Origin: JAJKIV01 sp036741775
GTDB lineage: Bacteria > Gemmatimonadota > Gemmatimonadetes > Gemmatimonadales > Gemmatimonadaceae
Reading direction: 5' to 3'
DNA: 64,000 nucleotides
NCBI GenBank assembly: GCA_036741775.1
Contig: DAINRQ010000015.1
Coordinates: 1 to 64,000 of the forward strand
Shown: piece after piece, positions 8,251 to 16,264 of the stretch
Layout: each line of letters begins with the position of its first letter
Position numbering within the stretch: position 1 is the first letter of the stretch
Notes under the pieces: model-generated
What the model was told of the DNA's origin: nothing
The model's input: only the letters and a program-made list of their open reading frames with translations
The model's database searches: none
Made by a program: the position numbers and the translations under genes

Positions 8251-9133
8251 TTGCCATGCCCTCGCCGGTCGGAGATTCCAACCCCGGGGCGAGGCGGTAC
8301 GGCATGAAGCCTTCGCCGACCGACGTTTTCGTTGTCGCGTACTCAGCTGGGCTCACGCCGGTGAGCCCGCGGAAGTCGTTGATCATGTGCGCCTGATCGA
8401 AGTATCCGCTTCGATGCGCGATTGCCGTCCATGACAGCCGCGGGACATGATCGACGAGACGAAAGACCCGACGCAGTCGCTGCACTCGCTGGAATGCCTT
8501 CGGTTTGAGCCCGACCGTCTCGTCAACGAGCGCGATGAGCCGGCGGTGCGAGAGCCCTGCCCGCGCCGCGATCGAGCCGATCGACTCATCTGTTGACGAC
8601 GTGATCGTATCGCACAACGTCCGCGCCATCGACGCACCGACGCCTGTGGTGCTGCGCGCGAGGCGTCGTGCCACCGCGCACTCGACGATCGAGAGTCGGG
8701 CGCCAGGGTCGGATGTCGCCGCGAGCCGCTCGCGGATCTCATCGACCTCGTGCCCCCAGAAGAGGTCGAGGTCGTGCATCCCAGCACGAATCTCGATTGC
8801 CGGCACGCCCAGCACGCACATTGCCGTGCCCGGCCGGAGTCGCACACCGACGACGTCGCAGTCGCGGATCTCCTTCTCGATCAGGAGCGGCCGGTCGCGC
8901 GGACCGATGATCCAGGCTGCGCGCGGCCTGCGCGGCGTGGAGTGTTGGCGGTCGCCCAGATGGCGCCCCGCGGGGCCGAGGTTGAAGTAGACCTCGACCG
9001 CTCCGTCGGGCAACGCCGCCTCGACGGCCGTTCTGCAGCGCTCCGCGCGCATGGACCACGACTCTCGCACCAGCGGAGCGAGAGCTCCACCCGGCGCGCG
9101 GCGCACATACTGGAAGTAGGGCACGGCACTCAT
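8192..9133 (-). CDS. AraC-like helix-turn-helix regulator with DUF6597-like N-terminus
   Basis: A regulator of about 313 residues. The N-terminal half (PYFQYVRRAPGGALAPLVRE, PDGAVEVYFNLG, GVRLRPGTAMCVLGVPA) matches the beta-rich sensor found in many AraC proteins of the DUF6597 group. The C-terminal half has the two helix-turn-helix units SIGSIAARAGLSHRRLIALV and SWTAIAHRSGYFDQAHMIND. The start is the ATG of MSAVPYF; upstream frame to 9289 is unlikely coding. The last residues (SQLPAAVSSLPATSFS) are encoded by an AGCTGG-type repeat and are probably not part of the ancestral protein. It is divergent from the PD40 gene at 9364. Confidence 0.85.
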   Translation of the reverse strand: MSAVPYFQYVRRAPGGALAPLVRESWSMRAERCRTAVEAALPDGAVEVYFNLGPAGRHLGDRQHSTPRRPRAAWIIGPRDRPLLIEKEIRDCDVVGVRLRPGTAMCVLGVPAIEIRAGMHDLDLFWGHEVDEIRERLAATSDPGARLSIVECAVARRLARSTTGVGASMARTLCDTITSSTDESIGSIAARAGLSHRRLIALVDETVGLKPKAFQRVQRLRRVFRLVDHVPRLSWTAIAHRSGYFDQAHMINDFRGLTGVSPAEYATTKTSVGEGFMPYRLAPGLESPTGEGMARADSQLPAAVSSLPATSFS

Positions 9134-9332
9134 GGCCGCGAATCTACCATTCGGCCCACGGTTGCTCACGGCGGCCGTGACGGTCCGGACATGTTGCGAA
9201 CGAACGCGAAGGCCACCGGCGACATCGCCCATGTCAGTCCAGCGCCGATTCAGCATCGAAACCGAGCGGGTCATCACCAACCAATGCAACCGGCAGGGTG
9301 CGCCGGTTGACCGGGTGCGCCCGCGGACCTAG

Positions 9333-9355
9333 CTTCTGTCGAAATCCGACAGAAG
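9333..9355. promoter_or_regulatory. Perfect inverted repeat in the 5' leader of the PD40 gene
   Basis: The arms CTTCTGTCG (9333-9341) and CGACAGAAG (9347-9355) flank the five bases AAATC. The repeat ends 8 bp before the ATG at 9364 and so covers the ribosome-binding zone. It may be a repressor operator or an mRNA hairpin. It lies between divergent genes, one of which encodes an AraC-like regulator, but AraC sites are usually direct repeats, so that regulator is not an obvious ligand. Confidence 0.45.
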
Positions 9356-9363
9356 AGCTGTGG

Positions 9364-10383
9364 ATGTCGCTACCGTCGTTCTTGACGATCGCATTCGTCG
9401 CATTGCAGGCCGGTGATGTCACGGAGCCGCACGTCGAGCAACCCTCTTCGCAACAGGCGAACGTGACGGCCGAGCTGTTCGGCGCGGGCGTGTTCTCGAC
9501 TGGAGACTACGAGCTTCCGCCGACGTTTACCAAGGACGGACGCACCGCGTACTTCACGGTGAGCACGCCCCAGTACGGGCGGATTCGGTGGATCCTCGAG
9601 ACGCATCGCCGCGGCAACGCGTGGAGCGAGCCCGCGGTCGCCTCGTTCTCCGGGCGCTACGACGACGCCGATCCGTGGATATCGCCTAACGGTAACCAGC
9701 TGTTCTTTCTCTCGAAACGGCCAATCGCGCCCGACAGCGCGCCAAGACGCGACCTCGATATCTGGGTCATGACGAAACAGGCGAACGGCCGCTGGGGTGA
9801 GCCACGCCACCTGGGTCCGAAGGTGAACGGCCAGCGTGACGAGCACTACGTGACCGCGACCAACGACGGGACGTTGTTCATCGCCGCGGTTCGGCCAGAT
9901 AGCCGAAACCTCGGCGACCTGTATCGCGTCCCGTTCGTGAACGGCGAGTATGGAGAGCCCGAGAACCTCGGACGGACGCTGAACACGCCGGAGACACACG
10001 AGACCACCCCGTACGTCGCACCCGACGGAAGCTACATGATCTTCGGTTCTCGCGGGCGTCCGGACTCGCACGGTGATCTCGACCTCTACATCACCGCGCG
10101 GGATTCGAGCGGCCAGTGGAGCCCGCCCCGCAACCTTGGTCCGGGCGTGAACTCGAGAGCCGGAGAGCTGTGCCCGATCGTATCTCCCGACGGGCGCTAC
10201 CTGTACTTCACCAGCCTGCGGAGCTTCATCGATGCAGGGCCAGGTGATACGGCGCGCGGACGCGACCTGCGGCGACGCTTGCGCGGACCTGGCAACGGCC
10301 TAGGCGACACGTACCGCGTTCCGCTGGCGTCGATACTGGCCGCCGCCGGGATTCGAGCGCCACGAGACGCGATGGCGCGTTAG
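9364..10383 (+). CDS. PD40/WD40-like beta-propeller protein
   Basis: A 339-residue protein starting with a short hydrophobic leader (LPSFLTIAFVALQAGDV), probably exported. It contains at least four PD40 blades with the xSPDGxxLYFxS pattern: PTFTKDGRTAYFTVS, PWISPNGNQLFFLSKR, TPYVAPDGSYMIFGSRG and CPIVSPDGRYLYFTSLRS. Related proteins occur as periplasmic TolB/OmpA-linked propellers and as stand-alone 'exo-alpha-sialidase-like' entries; no catalytic residues are evident. The stop codon TAG is part of a CGTTAGGC octamer and is followed at once by a strong hairpin. Confidence 0.82.
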   Translation: MSLPSFLTIAFVALQAGDVTEPHVEQPSSQQANVTAELFGAGVFSTGDYELPPTFTKDGRTAYFTVSTPQYGRIRWILETHRRGNAWSEPAVASFSGRYDDADPWISPNGNQLFFLSKRPIAPDSAPRRDLDIWVMTKQANGRWGEPRHLGPKVNGQRDEHYVTATNDGTLFIAAVRPDSRNLGDLYRVPFVNGEYGEPENLGRTLNTPETHETTPYVAPDGSYMIFGSRGRPDSHGDLDLYITARDSSGQWSPPRNLGPGVNSRAGELCPIVSPDGRYLYFTSLRSFIDAGPGDTARGRDLRRRLRGPGNGLGDTYRVPLASILAAAGIRAPRDAMAR

Positions 10384-10417
10384 GCGCTCACGCGCGAGCC
10401 AGTCTGCGCGTGAGCGC
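10384..10417. terminator. Hairpin between convergent genes
   Basis: A perfect 12-bp stem: GCGCTCACGCGC at 10384-10395 pairs with GCGCGTGAGCGC at 10406-10417 across a 10-nt loop. It begins directly after the stop codon of the PD40 gene and ends 30 bp before the stop codon of the convergent carboxymuconolactone decarboxylase gene. It is a likely bidirectional transcription stop, although no T-run follows. Confidence 0.6.
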
Positions 10418-10446
10418 GGTGGCCGGGTCGACCGTCACCAGCGCCG

Positions 10447-10956
10447 TCAAGCCGCTGGGCTCGGTTGCAGCGCACGCGGGACGTAACTTCCCACAGGCGT
10501 TCGCATCGCGATGGCGAGGCGATTCCAGCCGTTGATGGTGACGATGGCGACCGTGAGGTTCGTGACCTCGAGATCCGTGAATTGCTCGCGGACCTCGTCG
10601 AATACCGCATCGGGGACGTGGGTCTTGCTCACCTCGGTGACGGCGTCGGTCCAGGCCAGCGCCGCGCGCTCGCGCGGCGTGAAGAACGGCGTTTCGCGCC
10701 AGACGGGTACGGCATACAGGCGCTGCTCGCTCTCTCCCGCGAGCCGCGCATCCTTCGTGTGCATGTCCACGCAGTACGCGCACCCGTTGATGTACGAGGC
10801 TCTGAGCTTGATGAGGTGCACCAATGATGCCTCGAGCCCCGAGCTCCGGATGTACACCTCGAGGGCGCGGTGCGCGCGTATGGCCTCGGGCGCGATGGCG
10901 GTGTAATCGATTCGAGGAGCTCGAGATTCTGTGGGCTGATAGAGAGTCGCGGTCAT
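10447..10956 (-). CDS. Carboxymuconolactone decarboxylase/AhpD-like protein (ECF41 partner)
   Basis: A 169-residue protein of the CMD/AhpD fold. It has the AhpD-type redox motif CAYCVDMH near residue 60 and the family segment YINGCAYCVDMHTKDARLAG. AhpD-like members act as peroxidase partners or disulfide oxidoreductases; the true substrate is unknown. The start is the ATG 10954-10956, with GGAGATCAAT just upstream as ribosome-binding site. It is divergent from an ECF41 sigma factor, and ECF41 genes are characteristically adjacent to such 'COE' genes (carboxymuconolactone decarboxylase, oxidoreductase or epimerase). An ECF41-type promoter faces this gene (10992-11017). Confidence 0.92.
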   Translation of the reverse strand: MTATLYQPTESRAPRIDYTAIAPEAIRAHRALEVYIRSSGLEASLVHLIKLRASYINGCAYCVDMHTKDARLAGESEQRLYAVPVWRETPFFTPRERAALAWTDAVTEVSKTHVPDAVFDEVREQFTDLEVTNLTVAIVTINGWNRLAIAMRTPVGSYVPRALQPSPAA

Positions 10957-10991
10957 ATTGATCTCCGAAGTAGGATGCCACTGACCTCGAA

Positions 10992-11054
10992 GACGTTGAC
11001 TCCGCTCGCTTGTGACAGCCCAATGGGCTGTCACAGCCAGACGACATGACCGTC
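10992..11054. promoter_or_regulatory. Back-to-back ECF41-type promoters sharing a palindrome
   Basis: A perfect palindrome, TGTGACAGCCC-AAT-GGGCTGTCACA (11011-11035), presents TGTCACA outward on both strands. On the plus strand TGTCACA (11029-11035) is followed after exactly 15 bp by CGTC (11051-11054), reading into the sigma factor gene. On the minus strand TGTCACA (11011-11017) is followed after exactly 15 bp by CGTC (10992-10995), reading into the carboxymuconolactone decarboxylase gene. From memory, TGTCACA and CGTC are the -35 and -10 elements reported for ECF41 sigma factors. The distance from the plus-strand CGTC to the ATG at 11065 implies a very short leader. Confidence 0.85.
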
Positions 11055-11064
11055 TCTAGTTTTC

Positions 11065-11958
11065 ATGGGCATGATCGACTATTCCGTACCGCCGCTTTCC
11101 GCCGAGGCCGAGCCTCATCGCTCGAGGCTGTTCGGGATCGCGTACCGGATGCTCGGCGATGTGCATGAGGCCGAGGACCTCGTGCAGGAGACGTATCTAC
11201 GTTGGCACCAGGCGGATCAGGCAGCCATCGCCGTCCCGGAAGCCTGGCTCGTTGCCGTGATCACTCGACTGGCGATCGACCGGTCTCGGAGGGCGGAGAT
11301 GGAGCGGCTGCAGTACGTGGGCACCTGGTTGCCGGAGCCGCTCGCCACGAGCGCCGATGCCGCCGACCATCACGCCGAGCTCGCGTCCGACCTCTCGGTC
11401 GCGTTTCTCGTGTTGCTCGAGCGGCTGGCGCCCGAGGAGCGGGCGGCCTTCCTGCTTCGCGAGGTGTTCGATGTCGGCTACGACGAGATTGCCCGGATGC
11501 TCGAGAAGAGCGAGGCGGCGGTGCGGCAGACGGTGCATCGCGCAAAGGTGCGAGTGCGTGCGGAGCGTCCGCGCGTTGCCCCGGACCGTCGGTCGCAGGA
11601 GGCGCTGCTCGAGCGGTTCCTGAGCGCGCTCGCGGCGGACGACAAGGACGCGATGCTCGCGCTGTTCGCGCCCGACGCGACGTTCACGAGCGACGGTGGC
11701 GGGAAGGTCCCCGCGGCGAGGAACATCCTCGAGGGCCCGGAGCGTATCGCGCGCTTCCTGCTGGGCCTGAACCGCAAGCACGCTGGTCAGGTGCGGTTCG
11801 CGATTGTCGAGCTGAACGGGCAACCGGCGATTGCGAGTTACTACCAGGGCAGGATCGCGGCCACGACATCGTTCGAGACGGACGGGACGCGGATTCTCGC
11901 GGTATATCGAGTATTGAATCCGGACAAACTGCGACACCTGAACGGCGTACGGCCTTGA
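11065..11958 (+). CDS. ECF41-family RNA polymerase sigma factor with SnoaL-like C-terminal domain
   Basis: A 297-residue sigma factor. Region sigma-2 spans about residues 15-85 (RLFGIAYRMLGDVHEAEDLV), sigma-4 about 125-175 (VFDVGYDEIARMLEKSEAAV), and residues 185-297 form the SnoaL-like extension. The diagnostic ECF41 motifs are present: WLPEPL in the linker, DGGGK at about residue 213, and NGQPA near 255. In studied ECF41 proteins the extension replaces an anti-sigma factor and tunes activity. It should drive its own gene and the divergent partner through the paired promoters at 10992-11054. A second in-frame ATG at 11071 is an alternative start given the short leader. Confidence 0.95.
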   Translation: MGMIDYSVPPLSAEAEPHRSRLFGIAYRMLGDVHEAEDLVQETYLRWHQADQAAIAVPEAWLVAVITRLAIDRSRRAEMERLQYVGTWLPEPLATSADAADHHAELASDLSVAFLVLLERLAPEERAAFLLREVFDVGYDEIARMLEKSEAAVRQTVHRAKVRVRAERPRVAPDRRSQEALLERFLSALAADDKDAMLALFAPDATFTSDGGGKVPAARNILEGPERIARFLLGLNRKHAGQVRFAIVELNGQPAIASYYQGRIAATTSFETDGTRILAVYRVLNPDKLRHLNGVRP

Positions 11959-11960
11959 GG

Positions 11961-12135
11961 GCGCAGGACCTTTAACGGCGCCGGGCCCGAAGAGCGCAGG
12001 GCCCAGACTGCGCAGGGCCAGTACGGGCGCAGGGCCCAGACGGCGCACGGCCCTGCGTTCTTGCCCTTTGGGTCTTGCGTCGTTCGGGCGTTGCGTCGTT
12101 CGGGCCCTGCGCCGTTAGGGGTCTCGCGCCTTTAC
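11961..12135. repeat. GCGCAGGGCCC-word repeat cluster between convergent genes
   Basis: The unit GCGCAGG(A/G)CC recurs at 11961, 11994, 12010 and 12027 on the plus strand and in inverted form at 12102-12112 (GGGCCCTGCGC). A second word, TTGCGTCGTTCGGGC, repeats in the right half (about 12075-12104). The segment can fold back on itself. It fills the gap between the convergent sigma factor and SDR genes and contains no ORF worth reporting. It probably acts as a bidirectional terminator or is a repeat-derived relic. Confidence 0.55.
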
Positions 12136-12145
12136 CGAAGGTCGC

Positions 12146-12943
12146 CTAACGAAGGGGGGAACTCCATCCTCCGTCGACGATCATCGAATGCCCGGTGATA
12201 TACGATGCCGCGTCGGAGCAGAGCCACACCGCCGCTTCAGCCGCTTCCTCCGGCGTCCCGAGTCGGCGCATGGGGATCATCGAGACGTAACGCTCCTCCA
12301 CCGCCTTCGCGCCCTCGGCGTCACCACCGGCCGCCGTCTGAAAGACGCCCTCGAGCATCGGCGTGCGGAACGCTCCCGCGACGAGCGCGTTCACGCGGAT
12401 GCCGGAGGCCGCGTACTCCTGCGCGGCCGCCTTCGTGAACGCCAGCACGCCGGCTTTCGCAGCCGAATAGAGCGACGCCGTCGCGGCGCCGCCCAAACCG
12501 TTGAGCGACGACGTGTTCACGATCGCGCCGCCGCCGGGCGTCTGCGCCAGCATCTGCAGGATCTCCTGGCGCATGCAAAGCCAGACGCTCTTGAGGTTGC
12601 TCGACATCGCACGGTCGTAGTCCTCCTCGGACAGGTCGGCGAGCATCTTGAACGCGCCGTCGAGGGTCGCGGCGTTGTTGAACGCGCAGTCGAGCCGTCC
12701 GTACGCCTCCACGGTCTCGGCGATCAGGCGCTCCACGTTCCGGACGCGCGCCACGTCGCACGCAACGAACCTCGCGGTGCCGCCAGCTTCGCTGATCTCG
12801 CGCACGACGGCCTCGCCGCGCTCCTTCGTTCGCGCTGCGATCACGACCTTCGCGCCCTCGCGCGCGAACACCTTCGCAGCAGCGCGGCCGATCCCCGAGC
12901 TCCCGCCGGTGACGAGGGCAACCTTACCGTTGAATGTCTTCAT
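12146..12943 (-). CDS. SDR family NAD(P)-dependent oxidoreductase
   Basis: A classical short-chain dehydrogenase/reductase of 265 residues. The nucleotide-binding TGGSSGIG motif is at residues 12-19, the NNAA motif near 90, the catalytic Ser at about 144-145 (NTSSLNG), and the Tyr-Lys pair in YSAAKAG near 159. The C-terminus GHSMIVDGGW is typical of the FabG-like group. The substrate cannot be told; glucose dehydrogenase- or 3-ketoacyl-reductase-like activity would fit. The start ATG at 12941-12943 lies about 10 bp from the left end of a MITE-like repeat (12954), so its promoter may be repeat-derived. Confidence 0.92.
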   Translation of the reverse strand: MKTFNGKVALVTGGSSGIGRAAAKVFAREGAKVVIAARTKERGEAVVREISEAGGTARFVACDVARVRNVERLIAETVEAYGRLDCAFNNAATLDGAFKMLADLSEEDYDRAMSSNLKSVWLCMRQEILQMLAQTPGGGAIVNTSSLNGLGGAATASLYSAAKAGVLAFTKAAAQEYAASGIRVNALVAGAFRTPMLEGVFQTAAGGDAEGAKAVEERYVSMIPMRRLGTPEEAAEAAVWLCSDAASYITGHSMIVDGGWSSPLR

Positions 12944-12953
12944 TCGAAGAAGC

Positions 12954-13270
12954 TGTCATTCCGAGCGCGGCGGGACTCCCGATCCGGACGTGACCGCTCT
13001 ACCAGGATGAGGAAGAAGACCAAACGCAGATTTCGCGGATTACGCAGAAGCACGCAGATCCTCCCTCTATGGAGACAGTCGCTAATTTCGCGCCGCCGAG
13101 CTTCTTGATCGAGGGATTCTGCGGAATCGGCGTAATCTGCGGCCATCTGCGTCAGGTCTTCTCCGACCATCCCGGTAGAGGGACCAGACGTTCCAACGCG
13201 TGACTGTGATTCCTCATCGCCAGCTGTCGCGAGCACCCGGCTCGGAATGACGGGCTCCGCTCGGAATGAC
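12954..13270. mobile_element. MITE-like element, copy 1
   Basis: A 317-bp non-coding element. It begins TGTCATTCCGAGCG (12954-12967) and ends CGCTCGGAATGAC (13258-13270), an inverted terminal repeat; the right terminal word is present twice (also 13239-13251). Inside, a left arm (about 13011-13048, with AAGACCAAACGCAGATTT) pairs imperfectly with a right arm containing TCTGCGGAATCGGCG and ATCTGCGGCCATCTGCGT. The copy at 31373-31675 shares this whole layout. The element ends 2 bp before the mtnC stop codon. No transposase is encoded. Its inner arm closely matches the inverted repeats around the GxxExxY gene at 36478. Confidence 0.75.
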
Positions 13271-13272
13271 CA

Positions 13273-14022
13273 TCAGGCGACGATCTCGTCGAAGCTCCGC
13301 ACCACCTGCTCATCCTCGCGCGCGGGCTCCGGGTTTCCCGGGCGCACGCAGAGCATCGTCTTGAACCCCGCCGCGCGCGCCGCGAGGAGCTCGGCGTGCA
13401 CGTCGGAAAGAAAGAGCAGCTCCGCCGGATCGCGCTTGAGCTCCGCGGCGATGTGCCGGTAGCTGTCGGCCGAGCGTTTCGCCCCGATCGTCGCGTCGAA
13501 GAACTGGTTGATGCGCGGCGTCAGGTCGCCCGCCGGTGTATGGCCGAAGATGAGCCGCTGCGCGAGCACGCTGCCTGACGAGTAGATCGCGACGTCGATG
13601 GACGACTTCCGCCACCGGTCCAGGGCGCTCGGCACATCGGGAAAGAGCTCGCCGTGCAGCGTGCCGTCGGCGAAGCCGCGCTGCCAGATCATGCCCTGGA
13701 GCAGCTTGAGGCCCGGTGACTTCCGGTCGCGGTCCATGAGCCACAGCACGTACGGCTCGAGGTCGGTCACGTTGCCCGAGCTCAGGTCCGCCGGCAACGG
13801 CGGCGGCGCGTCGCCGCGCGCCACGTCCGCCGCGTGCTCCTCGCGAAGCTGCTGCTCCACTTCGGCCAGGAGCCCCGAGGGCCCGTGCGTCTCGAGAAAC
13901 TCGCGCAGATGCGACCGGGCGTACGGGAACAGAACGTCGTAAACGAACGAGATGGGTGTCGTGGTGCCCTCGATGTCGAGCACCACGCCACGAACGCCGA
14001 GGGTGCCTAACGCGACGGTCAC
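13273..14022 (-). CDS. mtnC: Enolase-phosphatase E1 (methionine salvage)
   Basis: A 249-residue HAD-superfamily enzyme that enolises and dephosphorylates 2,3-diketo-5-methylthiopentyl-1-phosphate to acireductone. The HAD motif I is VVLDIEGTTTP near residue 13, with SFVYDVLFPYA following. Motif II lies in VAIYSSGSVLAQ, and motif III/IV in AELLFLSDVHAELLAA. Length matches MtnC. The start is taken as GTG at 14020-14022, which overlaps the mtnD stop as GTGA; no suitable ATG lies nearby. It is the last gene of mtnB-mtnD-mtnC. The 3' end abuts a MITE-like element. Confidence 0.95.
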   Translation of the reverse strand: MTVALGTLGVRGVVLDIEGTTTPISFVYDVLFPYARSHLREFLETHGPSGLLAEVEQQLREEHAADVARGDAPPPLPADLSSGNVTDLEPYVLWLMDRDRKSPGLKLLQGMIWQRGFADGTLHGELFPDVPSALDRWRKSSIDVAIYSSGSVLAQRLIFGHTPAGDLTPRINQFFDATIGAKRSADSYRHIAAELKRDPAELLFLSDVHAELLAARAAGFKTMLCVRPGNPEPAREDEQVVRSFDEIVA

Positions 14023-14597
14023 ACCTGGAGCCCGGGGGCGACCCGGGTCGGCGGGATGTACGAGGGGCCGAAGCAGAGCGGCTGGTACTTCGTGTCCTCG
14101 CCGCTCTCGGTGTAATGCGGCGTCCATCCGGACTGATCCTGGAAGAGCCGGATGGCGCGAATGCGTCGATCGCCGCAGAGGTCGAACCAGTGGTGTGTGC
14201 CGCGTGGCACCCGAATGAGGTCGCCCGCTTCCACCTCGAGCGCGAAGACGGGACGACCTTCGGGATGGATGTGGAAGAGACCACGTCCTTCGACGATGAG
14301 CCGGACCTCGTCCTCGTCGTGCCAGTGCTCGCTCGCGAAGCGCTTGAGCATGGCGTCGAGGTTCGGCGTCTCGGGCTTCACGTCGATGACGTCCGCGACG
14401 ACGTACCCACCGCGCTGCTTGAGCGCGTCGACCTTCGGCGCCCACGCGGCCAGAATCTCGTCGGAAGTCGAGTCGGACGTGAGTCCCGGGGCCAGCCCCG
14501 TGCGCTCGTACTCGATGCCGCACTCGGCGAGGAACGCCGTGACGTCGGCGGCATCGGTGATCGTGCGGTCTTCGTCAGGAACTCTGAGCAATGCCAT
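14019..14597 (-). CDS. mtnD: Acireductone dioxygenase
   Basis: A 192-residue cupin metalloenzyme that oxidises acireductone to 2-keto-4-methylthiobutyrate (Fe form) or off-pathway products (Ni form). The metal-binding cupin motif is SEHWHDEDEVRLIVEG, with His-x-His and Glu ligands. The second-motif histidine is in VPRGTHHWFDL. The C-terminus DTKYQPLCFGPSYIPPTRV is typical of the family. The start ATG 14595-14597 lies inside the 3' end of mtnB (23-bp overlap), and the stop overlaps mtnC, so the three are translationally coupled. Confidence 0.95.
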   Translation of the reverse strand: MALLRVPDEDRTITDAADVTAFLAECGIEYERTGLAPGLTSDSTSDEILAAWAPKVDALKQRGGYVVADVIDVKPETPNLDAMLKRFASEHWHDEDEVRLIVEGRGLFHIHPEGRPVFALEVEAGDLIRVPRGTHHWFDLCGDRRIRAIRLFQDQSGWTPHYTESGEDTKYQPLCFGPSYIPPTRVAPGLQV

Positions 14598-15249
14598 GGT
14601 GCCTCTCCCGTCCACTGAGCTGCGAGTACGTCGTGGTGCGACCAATCGTCTCGAACAGGAACTCCAGAATCTCGACGTGCCGCACCGCGTCGGCGAGCGA
14701 CTTCCCCCACGCGTACAGTCCGTGGCGCCTGAGGAGAACGCCATGCGCCGCCGGGTACCGTGCGAGCACGTCGCCGACCGCTCCGGACAACCGCGCCATG
14801 TCCTGGTCGTTCTCCACGATCGGCACCCATTCACGATGTTCGTGTGTACACACGCCGTCGAGCCCCTTGAGCATCTCGTAGCCGTCGATGTGGAGTCCGC
14901 CGTCGGCAGCGTGGGCGTCCGAGAGCGTGGTTCCCCAGACGGAGTGGGTGTGCAACACGGCACAGGCGCCGCGACGGCGGGCGATCTCGACGTGAAGCAG
15001 CGTCTCCGCCGACGGTCGGCCGGTACCCGAAAGGACCTGGCCGTCCTCACCGACGTGAAGGATATGCGCGGCATCGAGCGCTCCCTTGTCGAGGGCGCTC
15101 GCGGTGATGGCGAGCCGGAGCGGGTCGTGCGAGACGACGGCGCTGAAGTTTCCACTGGTGCCGAGGACCCAGCCGCGCGCGTGGAAGCGGCGGCCGACGG
15201 CGGCGAGCTGGTCGGCGATGGTCGGCCCGGCGTCGGTTACGTCAGGCAT
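14575..15249 (-). CDS. mtnB: Methylthioribulose-1-phosphate dehydratase
   Basis: A 224-residue class II aldolase/adducin-fold enzyme that dehydrates 5-methylthioribulose-1-phosphate. It shows the GTSGNFSAVV phosphate-binding loop near residue 30, the zinc-binding pair in VLHTHSVWGT, and the C-terminal LRRHGLYAWG that carries another metal-ligand histidine. It is the first of three methionine-salvage genes; mtnA and a kinase or nucleosidase for the upstream steps are not in the window. The start codon overlaps the stop of the preceding unknown gene (ATGCCTGA), suggesting cotranscription with it. Confidence 0.94.
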   Translation of the reverse strand: MPDVTDAGPTIADQLAAVGRRFHARGWVLGTSGNFSAVVSHDPLRLAITASALDKGALDAAHILHVGEDGQVLSGTGRPSAETLLHVEIARRRGACAVLHTHSVWGTTLSDAHAADGGLHIDGYEMLKGLDGVCTHEHREWVPIVENDQDMARLSGAVGDVLARYPAAHGVLLRRHGLYAWGKSLADAVRHVEILEFLFETIGRTTTYSQLSGRERHHGIAQSS

Positions 15250-16100
15250 CTGGCGCGCGGTATTCGCGGACGAACGCCTCGAAGTTCGGTGGCATCGGGC
15301 CGTCCATCTCCGTGGCGTGGTCTACGATCTCGCGCGCGACATGTCGAAGATGCTCGCGTCGCTTTGCGAAATCCGGATCGGAGTCGTCCGGCTGTGAGGC
15401 CAGCGCGGCATCGAGGAACTCGAGCCGGTCCTCCCACGGCGCCGACCGGGTCGAGCGCAGGTGGCTCGTCGCCACGTGGGCCGAGGTGCACGACCTGTCT
15501 GACTGCGGTGCCGGTCGATGCCATCTCGGCGACGTCGATCCTTCGAACAGTGGCTGGATACGCGTCCGCGACCTGAATGAGCCGTCGCGCGAGGTAGCGA
15601 CGCTGCTCCACTGGCGATGGCCGAACGCCGAACTCACGCTCTTCGACCGCCGCCAGCAACTTGGCGAGTTGCTTCTGCAGGTTGGGGCGACCTCGATTCG
15701 CGATGATGCTGCTCAGCGCCTTGAACGCGGCGTCTGCGACGACGTCACGGGGCAATTCGCCGAGGCGAGCACCCAGCGGATCCCATTCTTGCGCGAGGCC
15801 ATCCGTTGCCGCTTCGAGCGGCGCGAGCGTCGGATGCGAAAAGAAGGAGGGCGGCTCTGCGCCGTTCGATCGGAAATCCTCAGCCGTGGGCCGAGCGGCG
15901 ATGGGGGCAGCCGACTCGATATGCGTCTTCAACCGCTCGGCGAACGCATCGTGCCCGACGTTGTCGGGGAGCGTACGAAGCCACTGGATGAACTCCCCCA
16001 GGCCGAACCCGGTCCCGAGCGCGAGCCCTGGTGGGCGACCTGGATCGGCGCCGATTCGCCGGAGCTCGTCGAAGATCGTCCGGATTTCCTCGTCGGTCAT
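15242..16100 (-). pseudogene. Unknown gene, apparently frameshifted, upstream of mtnB
   Basis: From the ATG at 16098-16100 (MTDEEIRTIFDELRRIGADP) about 200 residues read like real protein. The frame then becomes Arg/Pro/Gly-rich and ends at 15237. In another frame, ending at 15242, the stretch WEDRLEFLDAALASQPDDSD and REHLRHVAREIVDHATEMDG reads as a natural C-terminus. A single-base indel between roughly 15440 and 15520 would join them. The rejoined product of about 285 residues is helix-rich and not recognised. The second frame's TGA overlaps the mtnB ATG, which supports it as the original end. It may be a true pseudogene or a sequence error. Confidence 0.55.
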
Positions 16101-16264
16101 GCGTATCCGCAGCGGTCGCGAGATCCTCCAACATAGCGCGCGGTCCCGCCTGGCGCTGCCAGACCAGTTCGCCCCCGCCGGCCGGCAGCATCCTGCGTGG
16201 CTCCGCGCCTCGCGTATGATGGACGACGAGTAGCGGTCGCGAAACTGGCGAGAGGGGAAACTCG

